Positions 1-4,620 of a stretch of 5,995 nucleotides of DNA are shown here, piece by piece. The DNA is taken from NCBI GenBank assembly GCA_964581795.1, contig CAZOPW010000084.1, positions 1 through 5,995 on the forward strand, read 5' to 3'. The number at the start of each line of letters is the position of its first letter. Within the stretch, counting starts at the first letter, position 1. This DNA comes from EX4572-165 sp964581795 (GTDB lineage: Archaea; Thermoplasmatota; E2; DHVEG-1). The notes below the pieces were generated by a model, which saw nothing but the letters and a program-made list of their open reading frames with translations, had not been told where the DNA came from and did no database searches. Made by a program: the position numbers and the translations under genes.

Positions 1-29
1 AATCGTATGTTATCTAAAATGAAATTGTT

Positions 30-49
30 TTTAAGTTATTTCTAAATAT
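30..49 (+). promoter_or_regulatory. Promoter-like element of the first universal stress gene, copy 1 of an exact 20-nt repeat
   Basis: This A/T-rich stretch ends 29 nt before the ATG at 79 and is repeated base for base at 900-919 ahead of the second universal stress gene. The flanks of the two copies differ, so the conserved block probably contains the shared BRE/TATA or an operator. Two TATA-like cores lie inside it (TTTAAG at 30-35 and CTAAATAT at 42-49), and the sequence does not decide which one is used. Confidence 0.55.
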
Positions 50-78
50 GCTCGATTTTATTTAAATAAGGTGTTAGA

Positions 79-522
79 ATGGAAGGGACAATAGAAAAAC
101 CGTTTAAAAGAATTATTTTGAATGTTGATGGGTCTGAATTATCTAATAAAGCAGTTGGAAAATGTTTATATTTAGCAAAAAGAACTAATCTTTCCATCAT
201 TGCTTTATATGTAATTGATTTGAATATTTATTCAAAAACATTGTCCTCTGATCAAGTATCTGAACAATGGAAGGCCATTCTTAGTAATGAAGGCGACTCA
301 ATACTTAAAGATATAAAGAAACAAGCGGAAGAGCAAGATATAGATATTAAAACTAGAATTTTAGAAGGTTCACCAAGTGAAGAAATAATTAAAACTGCTG
401 ATAAAAAAGATCTTATAATAATGGGGACGAAAGGAAAAAGTGCAATAGATAGAATCTTAATTGGTAGTGTATCAGAAAATGTTCTTCATCATTCAAAAGC
501 AACTGTGATGTTAGTAAGATAA
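79..522 (+). CDS. Universal stress protein (UspA family), ATP-binding type, copy 1
   Basis: This is a 147-aa single-domain universal stress protein, a cytoplasmic Rossmann-like alpha/beta protein that normally dimerises and whose ATP-binding members act in stress survival. Strand 1 (residues 11-16) is followed by Asp17 in VDGS, the usual adenine-contacting acidic residue. The nucleotide motif G-x2-G-x9-G-S is complete at Gly116, Gly119, Gly129 and Ser130, so ATP binding is expected. The C-terminal strand VMLVR is typical of the family. The length is normal and nothing is truncated. The ATG at 79 is supported by AAGGTG at 68-73, 5 nt upstream. It is a clear paralogue of the gene at 955, sharing the GSVSE-VLHHS block. 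It stands as its own transcription unit with a promoter repeat at 30-49. Family assignment is secure; the specific role is not known. Confidence 0.95.
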   Translation: MEGTIEKPFKRIILNVDGSELSNKAVGKCLYLAKRTNLSIIALYVIDLNIYSKTLSSDQVSEQWKAILSNEGDSILKDIKKQAEEQDIDIKTRILEGSPSEEIIKTADKKDLIIMGTKGKSAIDRILIGSVSENVLHHSKATVMLVR

Positions 523-583
523 TTATTTTATTTGATAATACTATCGATTTAAAGTATTTCTAATTTATTTTCAATTTGTTTAT

Positions 584-599
584 GAGGAAAATATTAATA
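584..599 (+). promoter_or_regulatory. BRE/TATA-like promoter ahead of the candidate small RNA
   Basis: A purine-rich BRE-like run (GAGGAAAA, 584-591) runs into the TATA-like ATATTAATA (591-599). The TATA centre near 595 lies about 26 nt before 621, exactly where the left arm of the long inverted repeat begins. This is the normal archaeal TATA-to-start distance, and no protein gene follows. Confidence 0.45.
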
Positions 600-620
600 A
601 AATAATCTTTTTTTTAAAGT

Positions 621-724
621 AGGAATATCATAGTGTGGAATTAATGAGATTAATATTTTTGTCTATTCTTCCGTAAGTGCCTCCCTCCTCCATTTTTGAG
701 CACCTATGATATTTCCTTTTTCTT
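621..724 (+). ncRNA. Candidate small RNA: 15-bp imperfect stem with a C-rich loop and T-tract end
   Basis: The arm at 621-635 (AGGAATATCATAGTG) pairs with 701-717 to give 15 base pairs with only two single-base bulges (C704 and T714). Extra pairs are possible between 616-619 and 718-721. The 65-nt loop holds a small hairpin (ATTAA 640-644 with TTAAT 650-654) and an unpaired CCTCCCTCCTCC at 680-691. The right arm runs into TTTTTCTT, a plausible archaeal terminator. A TATA-like box sits 26 nt before the left arm, which favours transcription from the + strand. No Rfam family is recognised. A 10-codon ORF starting at 644 inside the loop could be a leader peptide but is too short to call. Structure is directly visible; expression is inferred. 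Confidence 0.45.
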
Positions 725-756
725 ATTTCAACTAGTAAAATAAACAAATAATTATG

Positions 757-828
757 AATAGTGGAGTGAACCCCCACCCCAATAGTCTTTCTCATTAACA
801 TAACTTATTGTGAACTATTGGGTGTTCA
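757..828 (+). other. Second long inverted repeat with alternative pairings, possible structured RNA
   Basis: TGAAC (767-771) pairs with GTTCA (824-828), and ACCC-C-AATAGT (776-786) pairs with ACTATTGGGT (814-823). Together they give 15 bp interrupted by a CCCC bulge (772-775) and bulged C780, closing a 27-nt loop. The right arm has competing partners: AATAGT also occurs at 757-762, and TGAAC at 811-815 can pair locally with 824-828. GTGG (761-764) can pair with CCAC (774-777). Orientation is uncertain; a weak TATA-like AAAATAAAC lies at 737-745. It ends 126 nt before the ATG of the second stress gene and could be in its leader or independent. Confidence 0.4.
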
Positions 829-887
829 GTGCATAATTTAAAAATAATCTTAAACTTATTGAAAATAAATAATTATTTTTTATTCAT

Positions 888-900
888 ATTCAAGTTGAAT
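888..900. repeat. 13-nt dyad ATTCAA-G-TTGAAT abutting the promoter repeat
   Basis: This perfect odd-length palindrome touches the first base of the shared promoter element at 900-919. Its position at the upstream edge of the presumed BRE/TATA suits an operator. The same dyad is not present ahead of the first universal stress gene, and in DNA this A/T-rich a chance origin is possible. Confidence 0.3.
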
Positions 901-919
901 TTAAGTTATTTCTAAATAT
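900..919 (+). promoter_or_regulatory. Promoter-like element of the second universal stress gene, copy 2 of the 20-nt repeat
   Basis: The block is identical to 30-49 and ends 35 nt before the ATG at 955, compared with 29 nt for the first copy. A TATA core inside it would put the transcript start at roughly 930-940, downstream of the ATG at 922. That argues against the longer reading frame. Confidence 0.55.
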
Positions 920-954
920 ATGTGTTCATTCTTTTTTTGCAACGTGACGGAACT

Positions 955-1410
955 ATGAAAAAAGAGATTAAAAACGAAGTTGATAAATCATATAAGAGAA
1001 TTATTGTCCCGGTAGATGGATCTGAATTATCAAAGAAAGCTGCCAAAATAGCTTGTTTTTTTGCAAATAAAGCAAATAAGAAAATAATATTTATTCATGT
1101 TATCGAACTTCCTGCTACTGCATTACCACATGGGCAAGCCACCTACATTCCTAAAATTTCTGATTCATTAAAGGAAAATGGAGAATCAATTTTAAGTGAG
1201 ATAGAAGAGGTTTGTTCAGATTCAGATGTTGATATTGAAACTAAAATGGTCGAAGGTATACCCGATAATGAAATAATTGATTTTACAAATGATAATGACT
1301 TAATCATAATGGGAAGTAAAGGTCATTCAGCTTTTGAAAGAGTGCTTATCGGAAGTGTATCAGAGAAAGTGCTTCATCACTCAGATTCATCAGTAATGAT
1401 AGTGAGATAA
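955..1410 (+). CDS. Universal stress protein (UspA family), ATP-binding type, copy 2
   Basis: This is a 151-aa paralogue of the protein at 79. Asp21 in PVDGS follows strand 1, and the ATP motif G-x2-G-x9-G-S is intact at Gly120, Gly123, Gly133 and Ser134. The C-terminal GSVSEKVLHHS block matches the first copy, while the middle (residues 50-70, with Pro and His residues) differs, so the copies may bind different partners. An in-frame ATG at 922 would add 11 hydrophobic residues, but it lies within 3 nt of the promoter repeat and lacks a ribosome site. ATG 955 has GTGACGG at 944-950 and gives the usual charged start, so I choose it. The T-rich stretch 1411-1439 after the stop probably ends this transcript. 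Confidence 0.93.
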   Translation: MKKEIKNEVDKSYKRIIVPVDGSELSKKAAKIACFFANKANKKIIFIHVIELPATALPHGQATYIPKISDSLKENGESILSEIEEVCSDSDVDIETKMVEGIPDNEIIDFTNDNDLIIMGSKGHSAFERVLIGSVSEKVLHHSDSSVMIVR

Positions 1411-1422
1411 TTTTCAATTCAA

Positions 1423-1450
1423 TTTAATATATTTTATATCAAATATGATA
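1423..1450 (+). promoter_or_regulatory. Promoter and possible operator of the oxidative-stress operon
   Basis: TATA-like TTTAATATA (1423-1431) and TTTTATAT (1432-1439) lie about 25 nt ahead of a likely transcript start near 1452-1462. The dyad TATCA-AATA-TGATA (1437-1450) sits between the box and that start, a typical site for a roadblock repressor in archaea. The binding protein is unknown. Chance occurrence in A/T-rich DNA cannot be excluded. Confidence 0.4.
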
Positions 1451-1477
1451 ACATAAATAGAGGTATTGGTGATAAAT

Positions 1478-1675
1478 ATGAAAAATGAAAATGTTACTCA
1501 AACCCATATAACAGAAGAAAATACTGAAAATGAATGTTCGGAAGAAAAAGATTTGATTAAGTGTGACGTGTGTGGAGAATATCATAACAAAAATATAACT
1601 CATGGATTCAAAGTGAAAAACAAAAAGAAATACATTTGCCAAGGATGCGCGGATACAATTCACGGTTTGGTTTAA
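1478..1675 (+). CDS. Small four-cysteine metal-knuckle protein (zinc-ribbon or rubredoxin-like)
   Basis: This 65-aa protein opens the operon. After a hydrophilic, Glu/Asn-rich tail of about 25 residues come two CxxC knuckles: KCDVCGEYH (Cys29, Cys32) and YICQGCADTIH (Cys54, Cys57), separated by 21 residues. His36, His42 and His62 are extra potential ligands. The first knuckle resembles that of rubredoxin (CxxCG followed by aromatic residues), but the second lacks the usual CPxCG. A structural zinc ribbon or treble clef is therefore as likely as an electron-carrying Fe(Cys)4 site. I do not recognise a named family. A TTG at 1466 would extend the frame by 4 residues, but GGTGAT at 1468-1473 is a perfect Shine-Dalgarno 4 nt before ATG 1478, which fixes the start. 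The next gene begins 22 nt after the stop. Confidence 0.8.
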   Translation: MKNENVTQTHITEENTENECSEEKDLIKCDVCGEYHNKNITHGFKVKNKKKYICQGCADTIHGLV

Positions 1676-1697
1676 TAAAAAAAAATGATGTGAAAAT

Positions 1698-1982
1698 ATG
1701 TTTTCTAGGATACCTATAAAATTAGATGAAATTGATGTTAGTGATCTGGATAAAGAGATTTTAAGAACAGCGATTATGGCAGAATATGATGCAATCAATC
1801 TGTATGAACAAATGGCTTCTTTATCTAAGAGTAATGACATAAAAAAAGTAATGTTAGAAGTTGCAAGTGAAGAAAAAGAACATGTAGGTGAATTTCAAAC
1901 ACTATTATTACGAATTGATAAACAACAAGTTGATGAAATGGCAGGTGGAACTGAAGAAGTCGAAGAATTGACAGGGAAATAA
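1698..1982 (+). CDS. Stand-alone encapsulin-type ferritin-like protein (EncFtn family)
   Basis: This is a 94-aa two-helix ferritin-like protein. Residues 20-92 closely resemble, from memory, the N-terminal cargo domain fused to the Pyrococcus furiosus encapsulin shell protein (AEYDAINLYEQMA, EEKEHVGEF, EEVEELTG). Helix 1 carries Glu29 and Glu37; helix 2 carries Glu59 and His62 as ExxH. The spacing 29-59-62 equals the Glu32-Glu62-His65 ferroxidase ligands of Rhodospirillum rubrum EncFtn, so a half diiron site completed by dimerisation is expected. The reaction would be Fe(II) oxidation for storage. The protein stops where the Pyrococcus fusion continues into the shell, and no shell gene lies in this window. 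The ATG at 1698 follows GATGTGA (1687-1693). The next gene is 8 nt away, so translation is probably coupled. An in vivo encapsulin partner is inferred only. Confidence 0.85.
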   Translation: MFSRIPIKLDEIDVSDLDKEILRTAIMAEYDAINLYEQMASLSKSNDIKKVMLEVASEEKEHVGEFQTLLLRIDKQQVDEMAGGTEEVEELTGK

Positions 1983-1990
1983 GTGATATC

Positions 1991-2503
1991 ATGTCTAAAA
2001 TAGCTATTTTGTTAACAGATCTCTTTGAAGATATCGAATATACAACTCCTGCTTCAGCCTTTGATAAAGCAGGTCATGAAATAATTCATGTAGGATTAAA
2101 AAAAGGATCTGTTGCAAAGGGAAAAAAGAATGAAACGCCTGTAAAAATTGATAAATCTTTAAATGAAGTCACCATCGATGATTTTGATGCATTATTTATT
2201 CCTGGGGGATATTCCCCAGACAAATTAAGATCACATGATGAAGCAGTTGATTTTGTTTCAGAATTTGTTGATAGTGGTAAACCAGTTTTTACAATCTGTC
2301 ATGCCCCTCAATTACTTATTTCAGCAAATGCGGTGAATGGACGTAAAATTACAGGTTGGAAGTCTATTATACAAGATTTGAAAAATGCAGGTGCAACCTA
2401 TCTTGATAAAGAAGTCGTGGTTGACAATAATTTAGTGAGTAGCAGAAGCCCAGATGATCTCACAGCATTTATTGATGCTAGTTTAAAGAAATTAGGGAAA
2501 TAA
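1991..2503 (+). CDS. DJ-1/PfpI family protein (class I glutamine amidotransferase-like)
   Basis: This is a 170-aa single-domain DJ-1/PfpI protein of the same size as PfpI/PH1704 and the bacterial YraA/YfkM stress proteins. The nucleophile elbow is TICHAP with Cys103 and His104; Glu13 in LFEDIEY is the conserved acidic residue next to the cysteine; GGYSPDKLR (72-80) is typical of the PfpI subgroup. Family members have been described as intracellular proteases, glyoxalase-like enzymes or deglycases, and the exact activity is debated, so only the family is called. It starts 8 nt after the ferritin-like gene, with GTGAT at 1983-1987 as its ribosome site. Its setting points to repair or removal of oxidised or glycated proteins. 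All expected catalytic residues are present. Confidence 0.93.
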   Translation: MSKIAILLTDLFEDIEYTTPASAFDKAGHEIIHVGLKKGSVAKGKKNETPVKIDKSLNEVTIDDFDALFIPGGYSPDKLRSHDEAVDFVSEFVDSGKPVFTICHAPQLLISANAVNGRKITGWKSIIQDLKNAGATYLDKEVVVDNNLVSSRSPDDLTAFIDASLKKLGK

Positions 2504-2561
2504 ATTGAAATCAAGATTATTAAAAGTATTAAATTAGAAATAATGTGGATTGTGAATAGAA

Positions 2562-3056
2562 ATGGGAAATAAAGCAGTAGAAATAGTTGATATGGACGTT
2601 AAAAAATTGATAGAATTATTGAATAAAGCATATGCAGATGAATGGCTAGCTCATTATCAGTATTGGATTGGAGCTAAAATTGTTAAAGGACCTATGAGAG
2701 GAGTAGCAGTAAGAGAACTAGCGGAACATGCAAGTGAGGAATACGATCATGCCAATAAACTCGCTGAACGAATAATTCAACTTGGAGGTATCCCTCTTAT
2801 TAACCCAAAAGAATGGTATGAAGAGAGCAATTGTGGATATGAAGACCCTTTAGACCATGATGTCAAAAAGATAGTTCAACAAAATTTAGATGGAGAGCGT
2901 TGTGCAATTGATGTGTATAAAGATATGTTAAATACCCTTAAAGATAAGGATGAAATCACGTATAATTTGATTGTGGATATCTTAGATGATGAACTAGAAC
3001 ATGAAGAAGATCTGCAATCAATATTAGATGATATAGAAGTTATGAAGAAAAGGTGA
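2562..3056 (+). CDS. Dps-like ferritin (DpsL/thioferritin type), peroxide-dependent iron storage
   Basis: This is a 164-aa four-helix ferritin-like protein. A full diiron ligand set is visible: Glu27 (helix A), Glu60-x2-His63 (helix B), Glu112 (helix C) and Glu144-x2-His147 (helix D). Cys91 and Cys114 flank the start of helix C, close to the cysteine pair that marks archaeal DpsL/thioferritin (Sulfolobus and Pyrococcus), where Fe(II) is oxidised with H2O2 inside a 12-subunit cage. The motif QLGGIPL, then NPKEWYEESNCGYEDP, fits that family. This explains why it is not a bacterioferritin (no heme Met is needed) or a rubrerythrin (no rubredoxin tail). A 58-nt gap before the gene contains TATA-like TATTAAAT (2528-2535), so an internal promoter is possible. 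Its stop codon overlaps the ribosome site of the superoxide reductase gene, implying co-translation and peroxide hand-off. Confidence 0.9.
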   Translation: MGNKAVEIVDMDVKKLIELLNKAYADEWLAHYQYWIGAKIVKGPMRGVAVRELAEHASEEYDHANKLAERIIQLGGIPLINPKEWYEESNCGYEDPLDHDVKKIVQQNLDGERCAIDVYKDMLNTLKDKDEITYNLIVDILDDELEHEEDLQSILDDIEVMKKR

Positions 3057-3062
3057 TAGAAT

Positions 3063-3473
3063 ATGGAAACAAAAATGGAAAAGAAATTAGATAATTTATT
3101 GCAAGAAGCTGATTGGAAAGAAGAAAAACATGTTCCAGTAATTGACTGTCCCAGTGAAGTCTCAAAAGATGAACTGTTTGAAGTTAATGTCGGTCTTGGA
3201 AAGGAAATTGCTCATCCGAATACAACTGAACATCATATACAATGGATTGAAGTTTTTTTCCTTCCTGAAAATGAAAAATTCCCATATCAAATAGGTCGTT
3301 ATGAATTCAATGCACATGGTGCAAGTACTGATGGACCTGACACGAGTACGGTGTATACACATCATAATGTTACGACTAAATTTAAAACTGGGAAACCTGG
3401 ATCAATTCTCGCTATGGCATATTGTAATATTCATGGGCTCTGGCAATCATCTAAACCAATCGAAGTCAAATAA
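3063..3473 (+). CDS. sorA: Superoxide reductase, neelaredoxin type (1Fe-SOR)
   Basis: This 136-aa cytoplasmic enzyme reduces superoxide to hydrogen peroxide at a mononuclear Fe(His)4(Cys) centre, without making oxygen. It aligns by eye with P. furiosus SOR: EKHVPVI has Glu21, Lys22 and His23; KEIAHPNTTEHHIQW has ligands His51 and His57; AYCNIHGLW has Cys121 and His124. All five ligands and the catalytic Glu-Lys pair are present. There is no N-terminal desulforedoxin Cys4 domain, so it is the one-iron class. It is about 12 residues longer than the Pyrococcus enzyme at the ends. AAGGTGAT (3050-3057) overlaps the previous stop and lies 5 nt before ATG 3063; a second Met at residue 5 is a possible alternative. 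The usual electron donor, rubredoxin, is missing nearby. The peroxide product suits the upstream thioferritin. Confidence 0.96.
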   Translation: METKMEKKLDNLLQEADWKEEKHVPVIDCPSEVSKDELFEVNVGLGKEIAHPNTTEHHIQWIEVFFLPENEKFPYQIGRYEFNAHGASTDGPDTSTVYTHHNVTTKFKTGKPGSILAMAYCNIHGLWQSSKPIEVK

Positions 3474-3493
3474 ATGAAATGGTTTTGATGATA

Positions 3494-4255
3494 ATGAATG
3501 AAGATATTTTTAATTTAGATAATAAAATTGCTATTATAACTGGTGCAGCTCGTGGTCTCGGAAAATCAATGGCGATAGGTTTAGCTAAGTATGGAGCTCA
3601 TGTAGTTATATCAGATGTGATAGATACTTCAGAAACACTTAAAGAAATTAAAAAATTTGATGAGAAATCATTTGATCTTCAGGTAGATGTATCTGATAAA
3701 TCAAATGTAGAAAATATGATTGAAAAAACAGTAGATGCATTTGGTTCTATTGATGTTTTAGTAAATAATGCTGGAATTCTTAAAACTGCTGATGCAGAAG
3801 ATTTCTCAGAAGATGATTGGAAAAAAGTTATCGATGTTAATCTAAATGGTGTTTTTCTATGTGCTCAAGCTGCTGGAAAACAAATGATTAAACAAAAATC
3901 TGGGAAAATCATCAATATTTCTAGTATTGCAGGTCTTTCTGGTTATGCATCATCAATAGCATATAGTGCTAGTAAAGCAGGAGTAATATCACTTACTCAA
4001 ACGCTTGCTGCAGAATGGGGGAAACACAATATCAATGTAAATGCTGTATGTCCAGGTGTTTTTGCAACGGATATGACTGCGGATTATTTGAAAGATGAAC
4101 AATTCAAGAATATGATAAAAACAAATGTTCCACTTGGTAGATATGCTGAATCAGATGAACTCATAGGCACAATTGTTTATCTTGCTTCAGATGCAGCAAA
4201 TTACGTAACAGGGCATTCTCTTATCATTGATGGTGGTTGGGTAGCTGGACTTTAA
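3494..4255 (+). CDS. Classical SDR-family NAD(P)-dependent oxidoreductase
   Basis: This is a 253-aa short-chain dehydrogenase/reductase of the classical type. The cofactor motif TGAARGLG has Gly17, Gly21 and Gly23; Asp41 ends strand 2 (VVISD), which favours NAD(H) over NADP(H). NNAG is at 91-94. The catalytic tetrad is Asn116, Ser144, Tyr157 and Lys161 (YSASK), followed by PG at 187-188 and the C-terminal IIDGGW. It could reduce a 3-oxoacyl thioester, a sugar acid or another carbonyl; the substrate cannot be read from the sequence, so no gene symbol is given. In-frame ATGs at 3479 and 3488 are alternatives; 3494 is preferred because TGATGAT (3486-3492) lies just ahead and homologues normally start near FNLDNK. 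It is the last gene of the operon, 20 nt after the superoxide reductase gene, and may detoxify carbonyls formed under oxidative stress (inference). Confidence 0.93.
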   Translation: MNEDIFNLDNKIAIITGAARGLGKSMAIGLAKYGAHVVISDVIDTSETLKEIKKFDEKSFDLQVDVSDKSNVENMIEKTVDAFGSIDVLVNNAGILKTADAEDFSEDDWKKVIDVNLNGVFLCAQAAGKQMIKQKSGKIINISSIAGLSGYASSIAYSASKAGVISLTQTLAAEWGKHNINVNAVCPGVFATDMTADYLKDEQFKNMIKTNVPLGRYAESDELIGTIVYLASDAANYVTGHSLIIDGGWVAGL

Positions 4256-4270
4256 ATCATTGATGATTTT

Positions 4271-4351
4271 ATGAAAAAAGAGGTCTTTACTCATCTAATT
4301 GTCGATGAATCAATTCATGTAACTAAAATGCTAAAAATAGAGTTTAAATAA
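4271..4351 (+). CDS. Possible 26-aa mini-protein after the SDR gene
   Basis: A 26-codon ORF begins MKKEVFTHLIVD and ends in IEFK, with an ATG preceded at 3-nt spacing by TGATGAT (4261-4267), the same weak ribosome site seen before the SDR gene. It starts 16 nt after the SDR stop, so it could be read from the operon transcript. The composition is amphipathic and ordinary, with no cysteine and no membrane segment. No family is recognised. It could equally be a chance ORF. A 6-bp dyad (AAATCA-TTGA-TGATTT, 4254-4269) overlaps the SDR stop and this ribosome site, so it might mask initiation. Confidence 0.25.
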   Translation: MKKEVFTHLIVDESIHVTKMLKIEFK

Positions 4352-4388
4352 ATACCTATTACTAATGAAAATAGTTCATAGCGGTGAA

Positions 4389-4440
4389 AAAAACATATTT
4401 TCTTTTCAAATTATTCTTTATTTGTATTTTATATGTTTTT
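4389..4440 (+). terminator. T-rich inverted repeat, probable transcription end after the oxidative-stress operon
   Basis: AAAAACATAT (4389-4398) and ATATGTTTTT (4431-4440) are an exact 10-bp inverted repeat. The 32-nt loop between them is mostly T and C with several T-runs. Archaeal polymerase terminates readily on T-runs, and a new TATA box follows immediately at 4449, so this is a sensible boundary between transcription units. The stem itself is A/T-only and may be unimportant. Confidence 0.35.
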
Positions 4441-4448
4441 AAATTAGC

Positions 4449-4456
4449 TTTATATA
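4449..4456 (+). promoter_or_regulatory. TATA box TTTATATA
   Basis: This is the best match to the archaeal TATA consensus in the window. A transcript starting about 26 nt downstream (near 4479) would have a 20-nt leader containing GTGAAGGA and then the ATG of the mini-ORF at 4500. The 74-aa gene at 4621 and the ferredoxin gene could be on the same transcript. Confidence 0.5.
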
Positions 4457-4499
4457 CGGAAAATACTTAAAGAAAATTAATTTGAGTGAAGGAAACATA

Positions 4500-4580
4500 A
4501 TGAATCAATTTAATAAACATAAACAAAAAAGGATTAACGAAATAAAACGTAGATATCTTAATTTCCATATTAAAAAATGA
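4500..4580 (+). CDS. Possible 26-aa very basic mini-protein
   Basis: A 26-codon ORF starts MNQFNKHKQKRINE and ends NFHIKK. Ten of its 26 residues are Lys or Arg and two are His, and only Glu14 is acidic, so it would be strongly cationic, possibly a nucleic-acid-binding helix. Support comes from context: the consensus TATA box at 4449-4456, GTGAAGGA at 4485-4492 as ribosome site, and ATG 4500, all at normal archaeal distances. The next gene starts 40 nt after its stop. A/T-rich DNA favours Lys and Asn codons by chance, so conservation is the deciding test. No known family is recognised; it could be a leader peptide for the 74-aa gene. Confidence 0.4.
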   Translation: MNQFNKHKQKRINEIKRRYLNFHIKK

Positions 4581-4620
4581 AAATTCTTTATTTTATTGAA
4601 TTAATGATGGTGGGAGAAAA

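Noticed and set aside
644..676. 10-codon ORF inside the candidate small RNA
   Set aside because: It has a GTGGA-like site upstream, but ten codons are far too few to distinguish from chance. It is mentioned only as a possible leader peptide.
584..828. CRISPR array, tRNA, or known archaeal RNA (box C/D, H/ACA, SRP, RNase P)
   Set aside because: No repeat-spacer periodicity, cloverleaf, C/D box pair or ACA tail is visible, and the elements are too short for SRP or RNase P RNA.
867..878. Palindrome AAATAATTATTT
   Set aside because: A/T-only palindromes of this size are expected often by chance in this composition, and there is no contextual support.
922..954. N-terminal extension of the second universal stress protein from ATG 922
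   Set aside because: The start lies 3 nt after the promoter repeat, probably before the transcript start, and lacks a Shine-Dalgarno. The extra residues have no counterpart in the paralogue.
1439..1840. 133-codon ORF on the minus strand
   Set aside because: It overlaps the four-cysteine protein and ferritin-like genes antisense. Its Phe/Ile/Ser-rich composition is what A/T-rich Lys/Glu codons give when read in reverse, and both + strand genes have ribosome sites and family motifs.
3162..3365. 67-codon ORF on the minus strand
   Set aside because: It lies wholly antisense to the superoxide reductase gene, whose five iron ligands are intact, and shows no recognisable domain.
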